Made by a program: the position numbers and the translations under genes. The notes under the pieces are model-generated. The model did not search any database, was not told the DNA's origin, and worked only from the letters and a program-made list of their open reading frames with translations. From contig CAZIMS010000001.1 in the NCBI GenBank assembly GCA_964540515.1, positions 1-64,000 of the forward strand: a DNA stretch of 64,000 nucleotides. The letters run 5' to 3'. Each line of letters opens with the position of its first letter. Positions within the stretch are counted from its first letter, which is position 1. Below, piece by piece: positions 24,492 through 31,946 of the stretch. This DNA is from JAOAGA01 sp964540515. GTDB taxonomy: Bacteria; CALINM01.

Positions 24492-25214
24492 ATGAGTGTC
24501 CTAAAAAATTTATATATACTCTTACATCTTCCTAAAAGGGCTGGTAATGTTGGTTCTGTTGCTAGGGTTATGAAAAACTTTGGCACTTCAAATTTAAGAA
24601 TAATTTCAAAGAAAAAAATTTTACAGACCTTTGAAGCAAAAAAAATGGCTGTTCATGCCGATGATATATTAGCAAATGCTTATGTTTTTTCATCACTTAT
24701 AGATGCGGTGGCGGACCTAAACATAGTAATAGGCACAACAGGGAAAAAACATAAAGAATGCCCAGAAAGATTAAACCTGAGAGAGCTTATAAAGATAATT
24801 GGTCTTTTAGAAAAAAACAAGATTGGAATATTATTCGGTCCAGAAGACAGAGGGCTATCTGGTGAAGAACTCTCCTGTTGCAACTTCACCTTGACAATAC
24901 CTACATCAAAAGATTACCCATCTCTTAATCTCTCTCATTCTGTAGCAGTAATATTATACGAGATTTTTTATCAACTTAATGACTTTGAACCTTATAAAAG
25001 AATACTTGCAAGCAAAGAGAGTTTAGAAAGAATGTATCAAAAAATGAGAGAACATTACATGGAGATTGGTTTTCTTGACAAGATTAATCCTGATAGAATA
25101 TTAAAAGTGATAAGAACAATCTATGATAGGGCGCTCTTGAACGAAAGAGAGGTAAGAATTTTAATGGGAATAATCAAACAAACTAAGTGGTATATTAACA
25201 ACAAAGGAGGCTGA
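24492..25214 (+). CDS. trmJ: TrmJ-like SpoU-family tRNA 2'-O-methyltransferase
   Basis: 240 aa. SPOUT knot motifs: HLPKRAGNVGSVARVMKNFG near residue 14, IGILFGPEDRGLSGEEL about 112-128 and IPTSKDYPSLNLSHSVAVILYE in pieces about 140-161. A C-terminal extension of about 70 residues matches TrmJ, which methylates the ribose of tRNA position 32. Other SpoU family members (rRNA targets) are possible. Confidence 0.85.
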   Translation: MSVLKNLYILLHLPKRAGNVGSVARVMKNFGTSNLRIISKKKILQTFEAKKMAVHADDILANAYVFSSLIDAVADLNIVIGTTGKKHKECPERLNLRELIKIIGLLEKNKIGILFGPEDRGLSGEELSCCNFTLTIPTSKDYPSLNLSHSVAVILYEIFYQLNDFEPYKRILASKESLERMYQKMREHYMEIGFLDKINPDRILKVIRTIYDRALLNEREVRILMGIIKQTKWYINNKGG

Positions 25215-25254
25215 TACCACCTAAAGCTTATTATCTAACAATAGTTACGGCAGC

Positions 25255-26106
25255 TTATTTTTTTTGAAACTCTATGGCTGAAAGCACATTATTCATCAAC
25301 AGCATTGTTGTCATTGAACCTACACCACCAGGAACAGGCGTAATGTAAGAGGCAACCTCTTTAACTGCCTCATAGTCAACATCACCTACATACTTACCTG
25401 GTTCTATCTCGTTAATTCCTGCATCGATAACTACTGCACCAGGAGCTATCATATCGGCAGTAACAAGATTTGCCTTTCCTGCTGCAGCTATCACTATCTC
25501 TGCCTGTTTTGAGACAGAAGGAAGATCTTTAGTCTTTGTATGACAAACAGTAATAGTTGCGTGTCTTTTAATTAGCATAATTGCCAATGGCTTTCCAACG
25601 GTCTCTCCCCTTCCAATAATACAGATACTTTTACCTACTATATCAATATTCATTCTTCTAAGTATCTCTATGCAGGCTAATGGAGTGGCTGGCACCAATT
25701 TCTCCTCACCGCTTAAAAGATAGCCTCTATTCATAGGAGTTATGGCATCTACATCTTTAAGGTAATGAATATGACTCATGACTCTGTCTTTATTTATGTG
25801 CTTTGGCAATGGCAACTCAACCATAATACCATGGACATAGGGGTTGTTGTTTAGCTCCTCAATAATCTTAAGAACCTCACCTTCTACTGTATCTGATGGC
25901 TTTTCAATTATTTCTACATCAATACCTATACTTGCTCCCATCTTGACCTTGCTTCTTGCGTAAAATACAGAAGCAGGGTCATCCCCAACAAGGACAACAG
26001 CCAGCTTAGGAATAATTCCTTCTTTTCTAAAGGCTTCTGCCTTAACTTTTACCTCTTCCTTTATCTGACTTGCTAATAACTTGCCATCAATAATTGTAGC
26101 TGCCAT
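25255..26106 (-). CDS. folD: Methylenetetrahydrofolate dehydrogenase / methenyl-THF cyclohydrolase
   Basis: 283 aa. Conserved PKLAVVLVGDDPASVFYARSK (catalytic Tyr, and Lys in RSKVKMG), VHGIMVELPLP, the dinucleotide site IIGRGETVGKPLA and the C-terminal ITPVPGGVGSMTT. It converts methylene-THF to formyl-THF reversibly; in an organism with acetyl-CoA synthase it is one step of the methyl branch of the Wood-Ljungdahl pathway. GGGGG precedes the ATG. Transcribed divergently from rpoH. Confidence 0.97.
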   Translation of the reverse strand: MAATIIDGKLLASQIKEEVKVKAEAFRKEGIIPKLAVVLVGDDPASVFYARSKVKMGASIGIDVEIIEKPSDTVEGEVLKIIEELNNNPYVHGIMVELPLPKHINKDRVMSHIHYLKDVDAITPMNRGYLLSGEEKLVPATPLACIEILRRMNIDIVGKSICIIGRGETVGKPLAIMLIKRHATITVCHTKTKDLPSVSKQAEIVIAAAGKANLVTADMIAPGAVVIDAGINEIEPGKYVGDVDYEAVKEVASYITPVPGGVGSMTTMLLMNNVLSAIEFQKK

Positions 26107-26214
26107 TTTTCCCCCTTAAAATGAGCTTGTATTAATTTAAAAATAAAAAAGTTTTTAAAGTCAAGAAATATATAAAACGCTGTTACCTCATTAGTAGTTA
26201 CAATCAACCCTGTC

Positions 26215-26242
26215 TTGACAAATCCTAATTTAATGTTATATT
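26215..26242 (+). promoter_or_regulatory. Promoter of rpoH
   Basis: TTGACA (26215-26220), a 16-base spacer and TATATT (26237-26242). The predicted start is about 26249, at the edge of the CIRCE element. Confidence 0.6.
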
Positions 26243-26247
26243 TATAA

Positions 26248-26274
26248 TTAGCACTTGAATTTTCCGAGTGCTAA
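26248..26274 (+). promoter_or_regulatory. CIRCE operator (HrcA binding site) upstream of rpoH
   Basis: TTAGCACTT-N9-GAGTGCTAA, matching the CIRCE consensus TTAGCACTC-N9-GAGTGCTAA at 17 of 18 positions with the exact 9-base spacer. It lies at the predicted transcription start and ends 18 bases before the rpoH ATG, an ideal site for repression by HrcA. Confidence 0.88.
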
Positions 26275-26292
26275 TTTTTTTGAGGTTTACAA

Positions 26293-27156
26293 ATGAAAGA
26301 TTTACAGAAATATTCTCAAATAAACGATATTGACCTATATATTAAAGAGATAAGCAATTACCCTGTGTTAACTCCCGAAGAGGAAAGGGCTCTTGCCATC
26401 AAGTATTATGAGACGAAAGATATAGAAGCAGCTAAAAAGCTTGTAACATCTAACTTAAGATTTGTTGTTAAAGTTGCCTATGAGTATCTTAGCTATGGTA
26501 TGAGTCTCCTTGACCTTATTCAAGAAGGCAATTTAGGTCTTATGATGGCAGTAAAAAAGTTTGATCCCTATAAAAATTATAGACTTATTTCTTACGCTAT
26601 CTGGTGGATTAGGGCATATATACAAAACTTTATAATGAATAATTTTAGTCTTGTTAAGGTTGGTACAACACAAAATCAAAGAAAGCTCTTCTATACCCTG
26701 CCAAAGGTGAAGAAAGAGCTAATGCTTAAAAATGATGACATTGAAAAAATTAAAGAAGAGATAGCCGATATGCTGGACGTAACTCCATTAGAGATGGACG
26801 AGATGTCTTTACGACTATCCTCAAGGGATTTTTCCCTTGAATATGCAGGAGGAGATGGAGAGGAGAAGAGACCTTTGTTAGAAAAGATTCCTGATAATAG
26901 ACCTGACTTTGTAGAGGTACTGGAGGAAGAAGATGAAGCTATGCATAAAAAGGAACTTATAAATGCGGCTTTAAGTAAGCTAAGTGATAAGGAAAGATTT
27001 ATTATTGAGAACAGAATCTTAAAAGAAGAGCCCCTTACACTTCAAACCATAGGGGAGCAACTTGGTATTACAAGAGAAAGGGTTAGACAAATAGAAGAAT
27101 CGGCCTTGAAAAAGCTGAAAAAATTTATTGGTAGTGATAACAATATTAGCCACTAA
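26293..27156 (+). CDS. rpoH: RNA polymerase heat-shock sigma factor (sigma-32 type)
   Basis: 287 aa. Region 1.2/2 (NDIDLYIKEIS, LDLIQEGNLGLMMAVKKFDP, YRLISYAIWWIRAYIQ), an RpoH box QRKLFYTLPK about residues 135-144, and region 4 ending in the helix-turn-helix LQTIGEQLGITRERVRQIE. The RpoH box and short length separate it from RpoD and FliA. It directs polymerase to heat-shock promoters. A CIRCE element overlaps the promoter, so HrcA probably represses it. It ends four bases into the convergent batD-like gene. Confidence 0.93.
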   Translation: MKDLQKYSQINDIDLYIKEISNYPVLTPEEERALAIKYYETKDIEAAKKLVTSNLRFVVKVAYEYLSYGMSLLDLIQEGNLGLMMAVKKFDPYKNYRLISYAIWWIRAYIQNFIMNNFSLVKVGTTQNQRKLFYTLPKVKKELMLKNDDIEKIKEEIADMLDVTPLEMDEMSLRLSSRDFSLEYAGGDGEEKRPLLEKIPDNRPDFVEVLEEEDEAMHKKELINAALSKLSDKERFIIENRILKEEPLTLQTIGEQLGITRERVRQIEESALKKLKKFIGSDNNISH

Positions 27157-28700
27157 ATATCCTTAACTATCTTAATTAGCTCTAAACCTCTTTCAGTTAG
27201 CTCTCTTCGCTCTTTAAAGTTTATTTTTCCAAGGTATCGAGATTTATAGACTTCCCTGAACCAATTTAAAACCTCTTTTCTTGTAGACTCATCTTCAATT
27301 ATATTATTAATAGAATCTTCAATCTTAGAAAATGGTGCTGTTAGTAAATCTCTATTTGATTTACTGCCTAAAATTACAAGAAAAGACCTTAAAACGACAG
27401 AAAGCTCATCCACATCTTCTTCCAATAGCTCGCCATTTTCTTTTTTATTTTTTTTTCTTTTTGACTCATAAAAGTTTCTCAAATAAAACCCTACAATTAA
27501 AAAGGTTACAAGAAGTAGTAAGACAATGAGCCCATAAAAATCATAGTCAATCTTTTTTTTAACCGGTAATTTTACACCACCATTTTGAGATGTATCATCC
27601 TCTGGATTACCTGGCAACATCACCTTTAAGGTAAACAGTGATGACGATATCTCCCTAAATACTGAATTTTTTGGATCAAAAATCCTCTCTCTATCAAATT
27701 TTATCTGATAAGTCCCCTCCTCAGGAGGCTTAAAATAATAGATATAGCTAAGATAGCTATAGGAAACTGGGTAAAAGGCTTTCATCTCAAAGCTATAATC
27801 TTTAAGAAAAATATTGTTGACATTTGTTACAGTAGGTTTATTTGGATTAAAGAGCCTTAGATAACCACTACCACTATAGTCTGCTCTTATTATCACCTCG
27901 TTTTTATTAGTACCTGTATAGGCATTTATTTTTAACTTAATATCTCCATAACCATTATTATTAATATCCTGTGGCAAACTGGAGACTGTGTATATAAGTG
28001 GGCTTGAAGAAAAAAGAAAGCTTTTATTATTTTTTTCTACCTTGAACTTTATAGGGGCAAGATTGTAGTTCCCACTTTTTGTAAATATTAGCAAGAATCT
28101 TAACTGAGTAGTATCATCGTCTATTCTTTCCTCTGAGATTTTCTCTGTAAACACATCTTCCCAGCCCGTCCAGAGGACATCTGCCTTTTCATAGGGCTGA
28201 TTGATTTCTAATATAAGATAAATAGGCGTATATGGATAAATAATCTCGTTTGATTTAACAATGAAAAACTTTGGTGGTATTTGTAAATCAGTTTTTTTGC
28301 TTTTTTTTGTATCGCTGTATACTGTTTCTATATTGCTAACATTTATTTTGACTGGCGGCAAAGAAACTGATCTATTCTCAATATCATAAAAGATAAAGGG
28401 CCCTAAATTATACTCTCCATCCTTTTCAAAAAAAACGTAAAGGTCATATTCGTAGTAATATTTATTATCTTTTATAGTGGACTTTAAAAAATCTCTAACA
28501 GCTTTTGCTCCTTGTGGGATTACAAAATGGGGGGACCTCTCAACGGGGGCTATACTTTCAAAAATTAAAGTTACTTTTGTAAGCCTGTTTGTATAGGTAA
28601 ATTGAGAGGCACTATCCTCTTGGGCAATACTAATATTAACAACAAAAATGGTCAGAAACAAAATTCTTATTAATAGGCTTACGAATCCTGCCCTGACCAT
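27153..28700 (-). CDS. BatD-like membrane-anchored periplasmic protein
   Basis: 515 aa. Signal peptide about 1-26 (ending SIAQ), then a large beta-rich extracytoplasmic region made of immunoglobulin-like segments (repeated strand pattern around LILEINQPYEKADVLW and the KFFIVKSNEIIYPYTPIYL region), one membrane helix about residues 386-407, and a charged cytoplasmic tail with a helical domain. This layout fits BatD (aerotolerance operon) proteins, which usually accompany BatA/BatB and a MoxR ATPase, none of which is in this window. Function is unknown beyond envelope stress links. It follows purH by seven bases. Confidence 0.7.
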   Translation of the reverse strand: MVRAGFVSLLIRILFLTIFVVNISIAQEDSASQFTYTNRLTKVTLIFESIAPVERSPHFVIPQGAKAVRDFLKSTIKDNKYYYEYDLYVFFEKDGEYNLGPFIFYDIENRSVSLPPVKINVSNIETVYSDTKKSKKTDLQIPPKFFIVKSNEIIYPYTPIYLILEINQPYEKADVLWTGWEDVFTEKISEERIDDDTTQLRFLLIFTKSGNYNLAPIKFKVEKNNKSFLFSSSPLIYTVSSLPQDINNNGYGDIKLKINAYTGTNKNEVIIRADYSGSGYLRLFNPNKPTVTNVNNIFLKDYSFEMKAFYPVSYSYLSYIYYFKPPEEGTYQIKFDRERIFDPKNSVFREISSSLFTLKVMLPGNPEDDTSQNGGVKLPVKKKIDYDFYGLIVLLLLVTFLIVGFYLRNFYESKRKKNKKENGELLEEDVDELSVVLRSFLVILGSKSNRDLLTAPFSKIEDSINNIIEDESTRKEVLNWFREVYKSRYLGKINFKERRELTERGLELIKIVKDI

Positions 28701-28707
28701 ATTTTTT

Positions 28708-30252
28708 TTAATGTTTAAAATGTCTTATTCCTGTAAAGACCATAGCAATATTATATTTGTCTGCCAGCTCAATTACTTCTTTATCTCTCATGGAGCCTCC
28801 TGGTTGAATTATCGCTGTAATACCTGCCTCAGCAAGTACCTGTAGCCCATCAGGGAACGGGAAGAAGGCATCTGAAGCAGCGACAGTTCCTTTCAACTCG
28901 CTTCTTGCTTTCATTACAGCTATCTTTGCAGAATCTACCCTACTCATCTGACCTGCACCAACTCCGACTGTAACATTTTCCCTGGCAATCAGTATGGCAT
29001 TAGATTTAACATGTTTACATACCTTCCAAGCAAAATCCAAAGCCTTCATCTCCTGTTCTGTGGGCTGCCTTTTTGTTACAACTTTTAGGCTGTTTTTATC
29101 ATAAGTAACTAAATCAAAATCCTGAACTAACATGCCACCAACTACCCTTCTCATCTCCAATCCTTCAATTCTTAAAGGCAATCCCTCAACATCAAGAACT
29201 CTTAAGTTTGGTTGCTTTGAAAAAACTTCTAAGGCCTTCTCATCATAGCCAGGTGCTATTACTACCTCAACAAATGTCTCGGCAATCTCCTTTGCTGTCT
29301 CAAAATCAACCTTTCTATTTAAAGCAACGATACCCCCAAAGGCTGAAATGGGGTCACATTCTCTGGCGAGGACATAGGCTGTTTTTAAGTTATCAGATGT
29401 GGCTACACCACAGGGGTTATTGTGTTTTACGATTACAGCTGCTGGCTCATCAAACTCAATAACTATCCTAAAACAGGAGTCCGTATCAAGAAAGTTATTA
29501 TAAGAAAGTTCTTTACCTTGTATCTTTTTAGCACTACTTACTGAAGCAATGGAAACATCCTTTTCTTTGTAAAAAGCAGCATTCTGATGAGGGTTCTCTC
29601 CATATCTACATTCTTGTACCTTTTCATATTGTAGATTAAGAACATCAGGATAATTTTGTAAACCCCCTTCTTTTATCCTTGAAAGATAGCTTGATATAGC
29701 TCCATCATATCTCGCCGTATGAGTAAAAACCTTTTTTGCTAAATAGAAACGAAAGTCATAGGGGATATTGCCGCTATCTATAAAAGCCATTAGCTTCTCA
29801 TAGTCATCAGGGTCAACTACTACAACTACATCCTGAAAATTTTTTGCTGCAGCCCTTATCATAGTAGGTCCACCAATATCTATATTCTCGATAACTTCTT
29901 CAAATGACACATTAGGTTTCTTAATAGTCTCTTCAAAAGGATAGAGATTAACTACAACCATATCAATAAAAGGGATATTTAGTTTCTCTAAACTCTCACA
30001 GTGTTCTCTTTTTTCTCTTATAGCGAGAATACCACCATGCACCTTAGGATGAAGAGTTTTAACCCTTCCATCCATAATCTCAGGAAAACCTGTATAATCA
30101 GATATATCCATTACTTTTATGCCCTTCTCCTTTAAAAACTTTGAAGTTCCACCGGTAGATAAAATCTCAACACCCCTATCTGCTAAAAACTTCCCCAACT
30201 TGTCTATCCCTCTTTTATCAGATACACTAATAACTGCCCTTTTTATAGCCAT
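28708..30252 (-). CDS. purH: Bifunctional AICAR formyltransferase / IMP cyclohydrolase
   Basis: 514 aa from the ATG at 30252, chosen because GGAGG stands five bases upstream; a longer frame to 30309 lacks such a site. The N-terminal IMP cyclohydrolase domain begins KRAVISVSDKRG and has ILSTGGTSKFL; the C-terminal formyltransferase domain has RYGENPHQNAAFY and VKHNNPCGVA with the catalytic Lys-His pair. It performs the last two steps of IMP synthesis. Confidence 0.97.
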   Translation of the reverse strand: MAIKRAVISVSDKRGIDKLGKFLADRGVEILSTGGTSKFLKEKGIKVMDISDYTGFPEIMDGRVKTLHPKVHGGILAIREKREHCESLEKLNIPFIDMVVVNLYPFEETIKKPNVSFEEVIENIDIGGPTMIRAAAKNFQDVVVVVDPDDYEKLMAFIDSGNIPYDFRFYLAKKVFTHTARYDGAISSYLSRIKEGGLQNYPDVLNLQYEKVQECRYGENPHQNAAFYKEKDVSIASVSSAKKIQGKELSYNNFLDTDSCFRIVIEFDEPAAVIVKHNNPCGVATSDNLKTAYVLARECDPISAFGGIVALNRKVDFETAKEIAETFVEVVIAPGYDEKALEVFSKQPNLRVLDVEGLPLRIEGLEMRRVVGGMLVQDFDLVTYDKNSLKVVTKRQPTEQEMKALDFAWKVCKHVKSNAILIARENVTVGVGAGQMSRVDSAKIAVMKARSELKGTVAASDAFFPFPDGLQVLAEAGITAIIQPGGSMRDKEVIELADKYNIAMVFTGIRHFKH

Positions 30253-30366
30253 ATATGCCTCCAGATTTTTTGTAAAAAAATTATAAATTATTATCTTTAT
30301 GATGGTCAATATGAATTAATAAATCTAATGTTTTGATATCATTTGCTTACTTTTTTTTATTGGTTC

Positions 30367-30395
30367 TTTACAAGGGATACTAAAAAGCCTATAAT
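30367..30395 (+). promoter_or_regulatory. ndk promoter
   Basis: TTTACA (30367-30372), exactly 17 bases, then a perfect TATAAT (30390-30395), 31 bases before the ndk ATG. Confidence 0.7.
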
Positions 30396-30426
30396 TTATT
30401 TTTAATTTTTAGAAAGGAGCACTATT

Positions 30427-30843
30427 ATGGAAAAAACTTTTGCTATTATCAAACCAGATGCCGTGGAAAGAAAAATAACTGGTAAGATTATTCAAAAAAT
30501 TGAAGAGAATGGTTTTAATATCGTAGCTATGAAGAAGCTTTGGTTGACCAAGAAAGAGGCTGAAGGATTTTATGCCGTCCATAAAGGTAAACCCTTCTTT
30601 GATAGCCTAACAAATTATATGTCTTCAGGTCCTTGTATAGCTATGGTCCTTGAGAAAGAGCAGGCAATTGCCCATTGGAGAAAACTTATGGGTGCTACTA
30701 ACCCTGCTAATGCAGAAGAAGGAACCATAAGAAAGGAGTTTGCCCTTGATTTAGAAAAAAACTCTGTCCATGGTTCTGACGCACCTGAAACAGCTGAGTA
30801 TGAGATAAAATATTTTTTTAGTAATTTAGAGTTCTGTATTTAA
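30427..30843 (+). CDS. ndk: Nucleoside diphosphate kinase
   Basis: 138 aa, standard length. FAIIKPDAVERKITGKI at the N-terminus and the phospho-accepting His in NSVHGSDAPETA near residue 117. It balances NTP pools using a phosphohistidine intermediate. AGAAAGGAG precedes the ATG. Confidence 0.98.
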   Translation: MEKTFAIIKPDAVERKITGKIIQKIEENGFNIVAMKKLWLTKKEAEGFYAVHKGKPFFDSLTNYMSSGPCIAMVLEKEQAIAHWRKLMGATNPANAEEGTIRKEFALDLEKNSVHGSDAPETAEYEIKYFFSNLEFCI

Positions 30844-30868
30844 TCACTAACTTAAACCTTTAGCCATG

Positions 30869-30897
30869 GGGTATGGCAAAAGTTAATAGCCATACCC
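30869..30897 (+). terminator. Strong hairpin between ndk and rlmN
   Basis: GGGTATGGC (30869-30877) and GCCATACCC (30889-30897) form a nine-pair stem with an 11-base loop. No T-run follows, so it may be an mRNA 3'-end stabiliser or a Rho-type end of ndk rather than an intrinsic terminator. It covers the upstream candidate rlmN start at 30873. Confidence 0.5.
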
Positions 30898-30911
30898 TAA
30901 ATCAAGATTTT

Positions 30912-31946
30912 ATGAAGGATATCCGAAATTATACCTACGAAGAGCTACTTATAATATTCAAAGAAAAGGGACATAAAGAGTTTAGAGTAAGACAGCTCTT
31001 TAAATGGCTATATGATAAGCTAAAAAGAGATTTTGATGAGATGACAGATCTCTCAAAAGATTTTAGATCCTATCTTAAAGAAAACTACCTCATCAACTCT
31101 TTAGAAATCCTTGAGATTCAAAAATCTACCGACGGCACACAAAAATTTCTTTTTAAAACTCTGGATAATAAATTTATAGAGTCAGTTTTTATGCCCATAG
31201 ACAATAGATTTACAATTTGTATATCTTCTCAGGTTGGTTGTCCTATGGATTGTAAGTTTTGTTGCACTGGTAGCTTAGGTTTTGATAGGAACTTGGAACC
31301 TTGGGAGATTATAGAACAATTGTCTAAAGTTATTGAGAATACAAGCATTAAACCAAATAATGTAGTCTTTATGGGCATGGGAGAGCCTCTACTTAACTAC
31401 GATAGCGTTCTTAAGGCAATTAAAATTTTAAGAAACCCCTATGGTTATGCCTACTCTGCAAAAAAAATCACCCTCTCTACCTCTGGTATTGTTGATGCAA
31501 TAAAAAGATTGGGATACGACACTGATATCAAGCTGGCAGTATCCTTAAACGCAACTACCGATGAGCAGAGAGATAAGATAATGCCAATTAATAAAAAGTA
31601 TCCCCTAAATACTCTTATCTCAGCCTTAAAGGATTACCCCCTTGAGAAGGATGGAGAGATAACAATTGAATACGTTATGATTAAAGATTTTAATGACTCC
31701 ATTTATGATGCAAGGCGTTTAGTAAGTTTACTAAAAGATATAAGGGCAAAAATTAATTTGATAGTTTTTAATGAATGGTCTGGAACTGACTTTGCTTCGC
31801 CACCTTTTGAAAAAGTTTTAGAGTTTCAAAAAATTCTACGTGAAATGGGCTTTCTTGTTTTTATAAGAGACAGTAAAGGAGCAGATATAAGTGCCGCCTG
31901 TGGACAGTTAAAGGGCAAGAGAATTACTAATGCTCCATACAGCTAA
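30912..31946 (+). CDS. rlmN: 23S rRNA (A2503-C2)/tRNA (A37-C2) methyltransferase
   Basis: 344 aa from the ATG at 30912; this start gives the usual RlmN beginning (YTYEELLIIFKEKG, FRVRQLFKWLY). An ATG at 30873 adds 13 residues but is buried in a hairpin. Radical-SAM cluster CPMDCKFCCTG, MGMGEPLLNYD, and the methyl-carrying C-terminal Cys in SAACGQLKG are present. It methylates rRNA and tRNA by radical chemistry. The 3' end overlaps the convergent membrane/spermidine synthase gene by 20 bases. Confidence 0.95.
   Translation: MKDIRNYTYEELLIIFKEKGHKEFRVRQLFKWLYDKLKRDFDEMTDLSKDFRSYLKENYLINSLEILEIQKSTDGTQKFLFKTLDNKFIESVFMPIDNRFTICISSQVGCPMDCKFCCTGSLGFDRNLEPWEIIEQLSKVIENTSIKPNNVVFMGMGEPLLNYDSVLKAIKILRNPYGYAYSAKKITLSTSGIVDAIKRLGYDTDIKLAVSLNATTDEQRDKIMPINKKYPLNTLISALKDYPLEKDGEITIEYVMIKDFNDSIYDARRLVSLLKDIRAKINLIVFNEWSGTDFASPPFEKVLEFQKILREMGFLVFIRDSKGADISAACGQLKGKRITNAPYS

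Noticed and set aside
30253..30309. Longer purH start (19 more codons)
   Set aside because: No ribosome site and no homology to PurH; GGAGG precedes the ATG at 30252.
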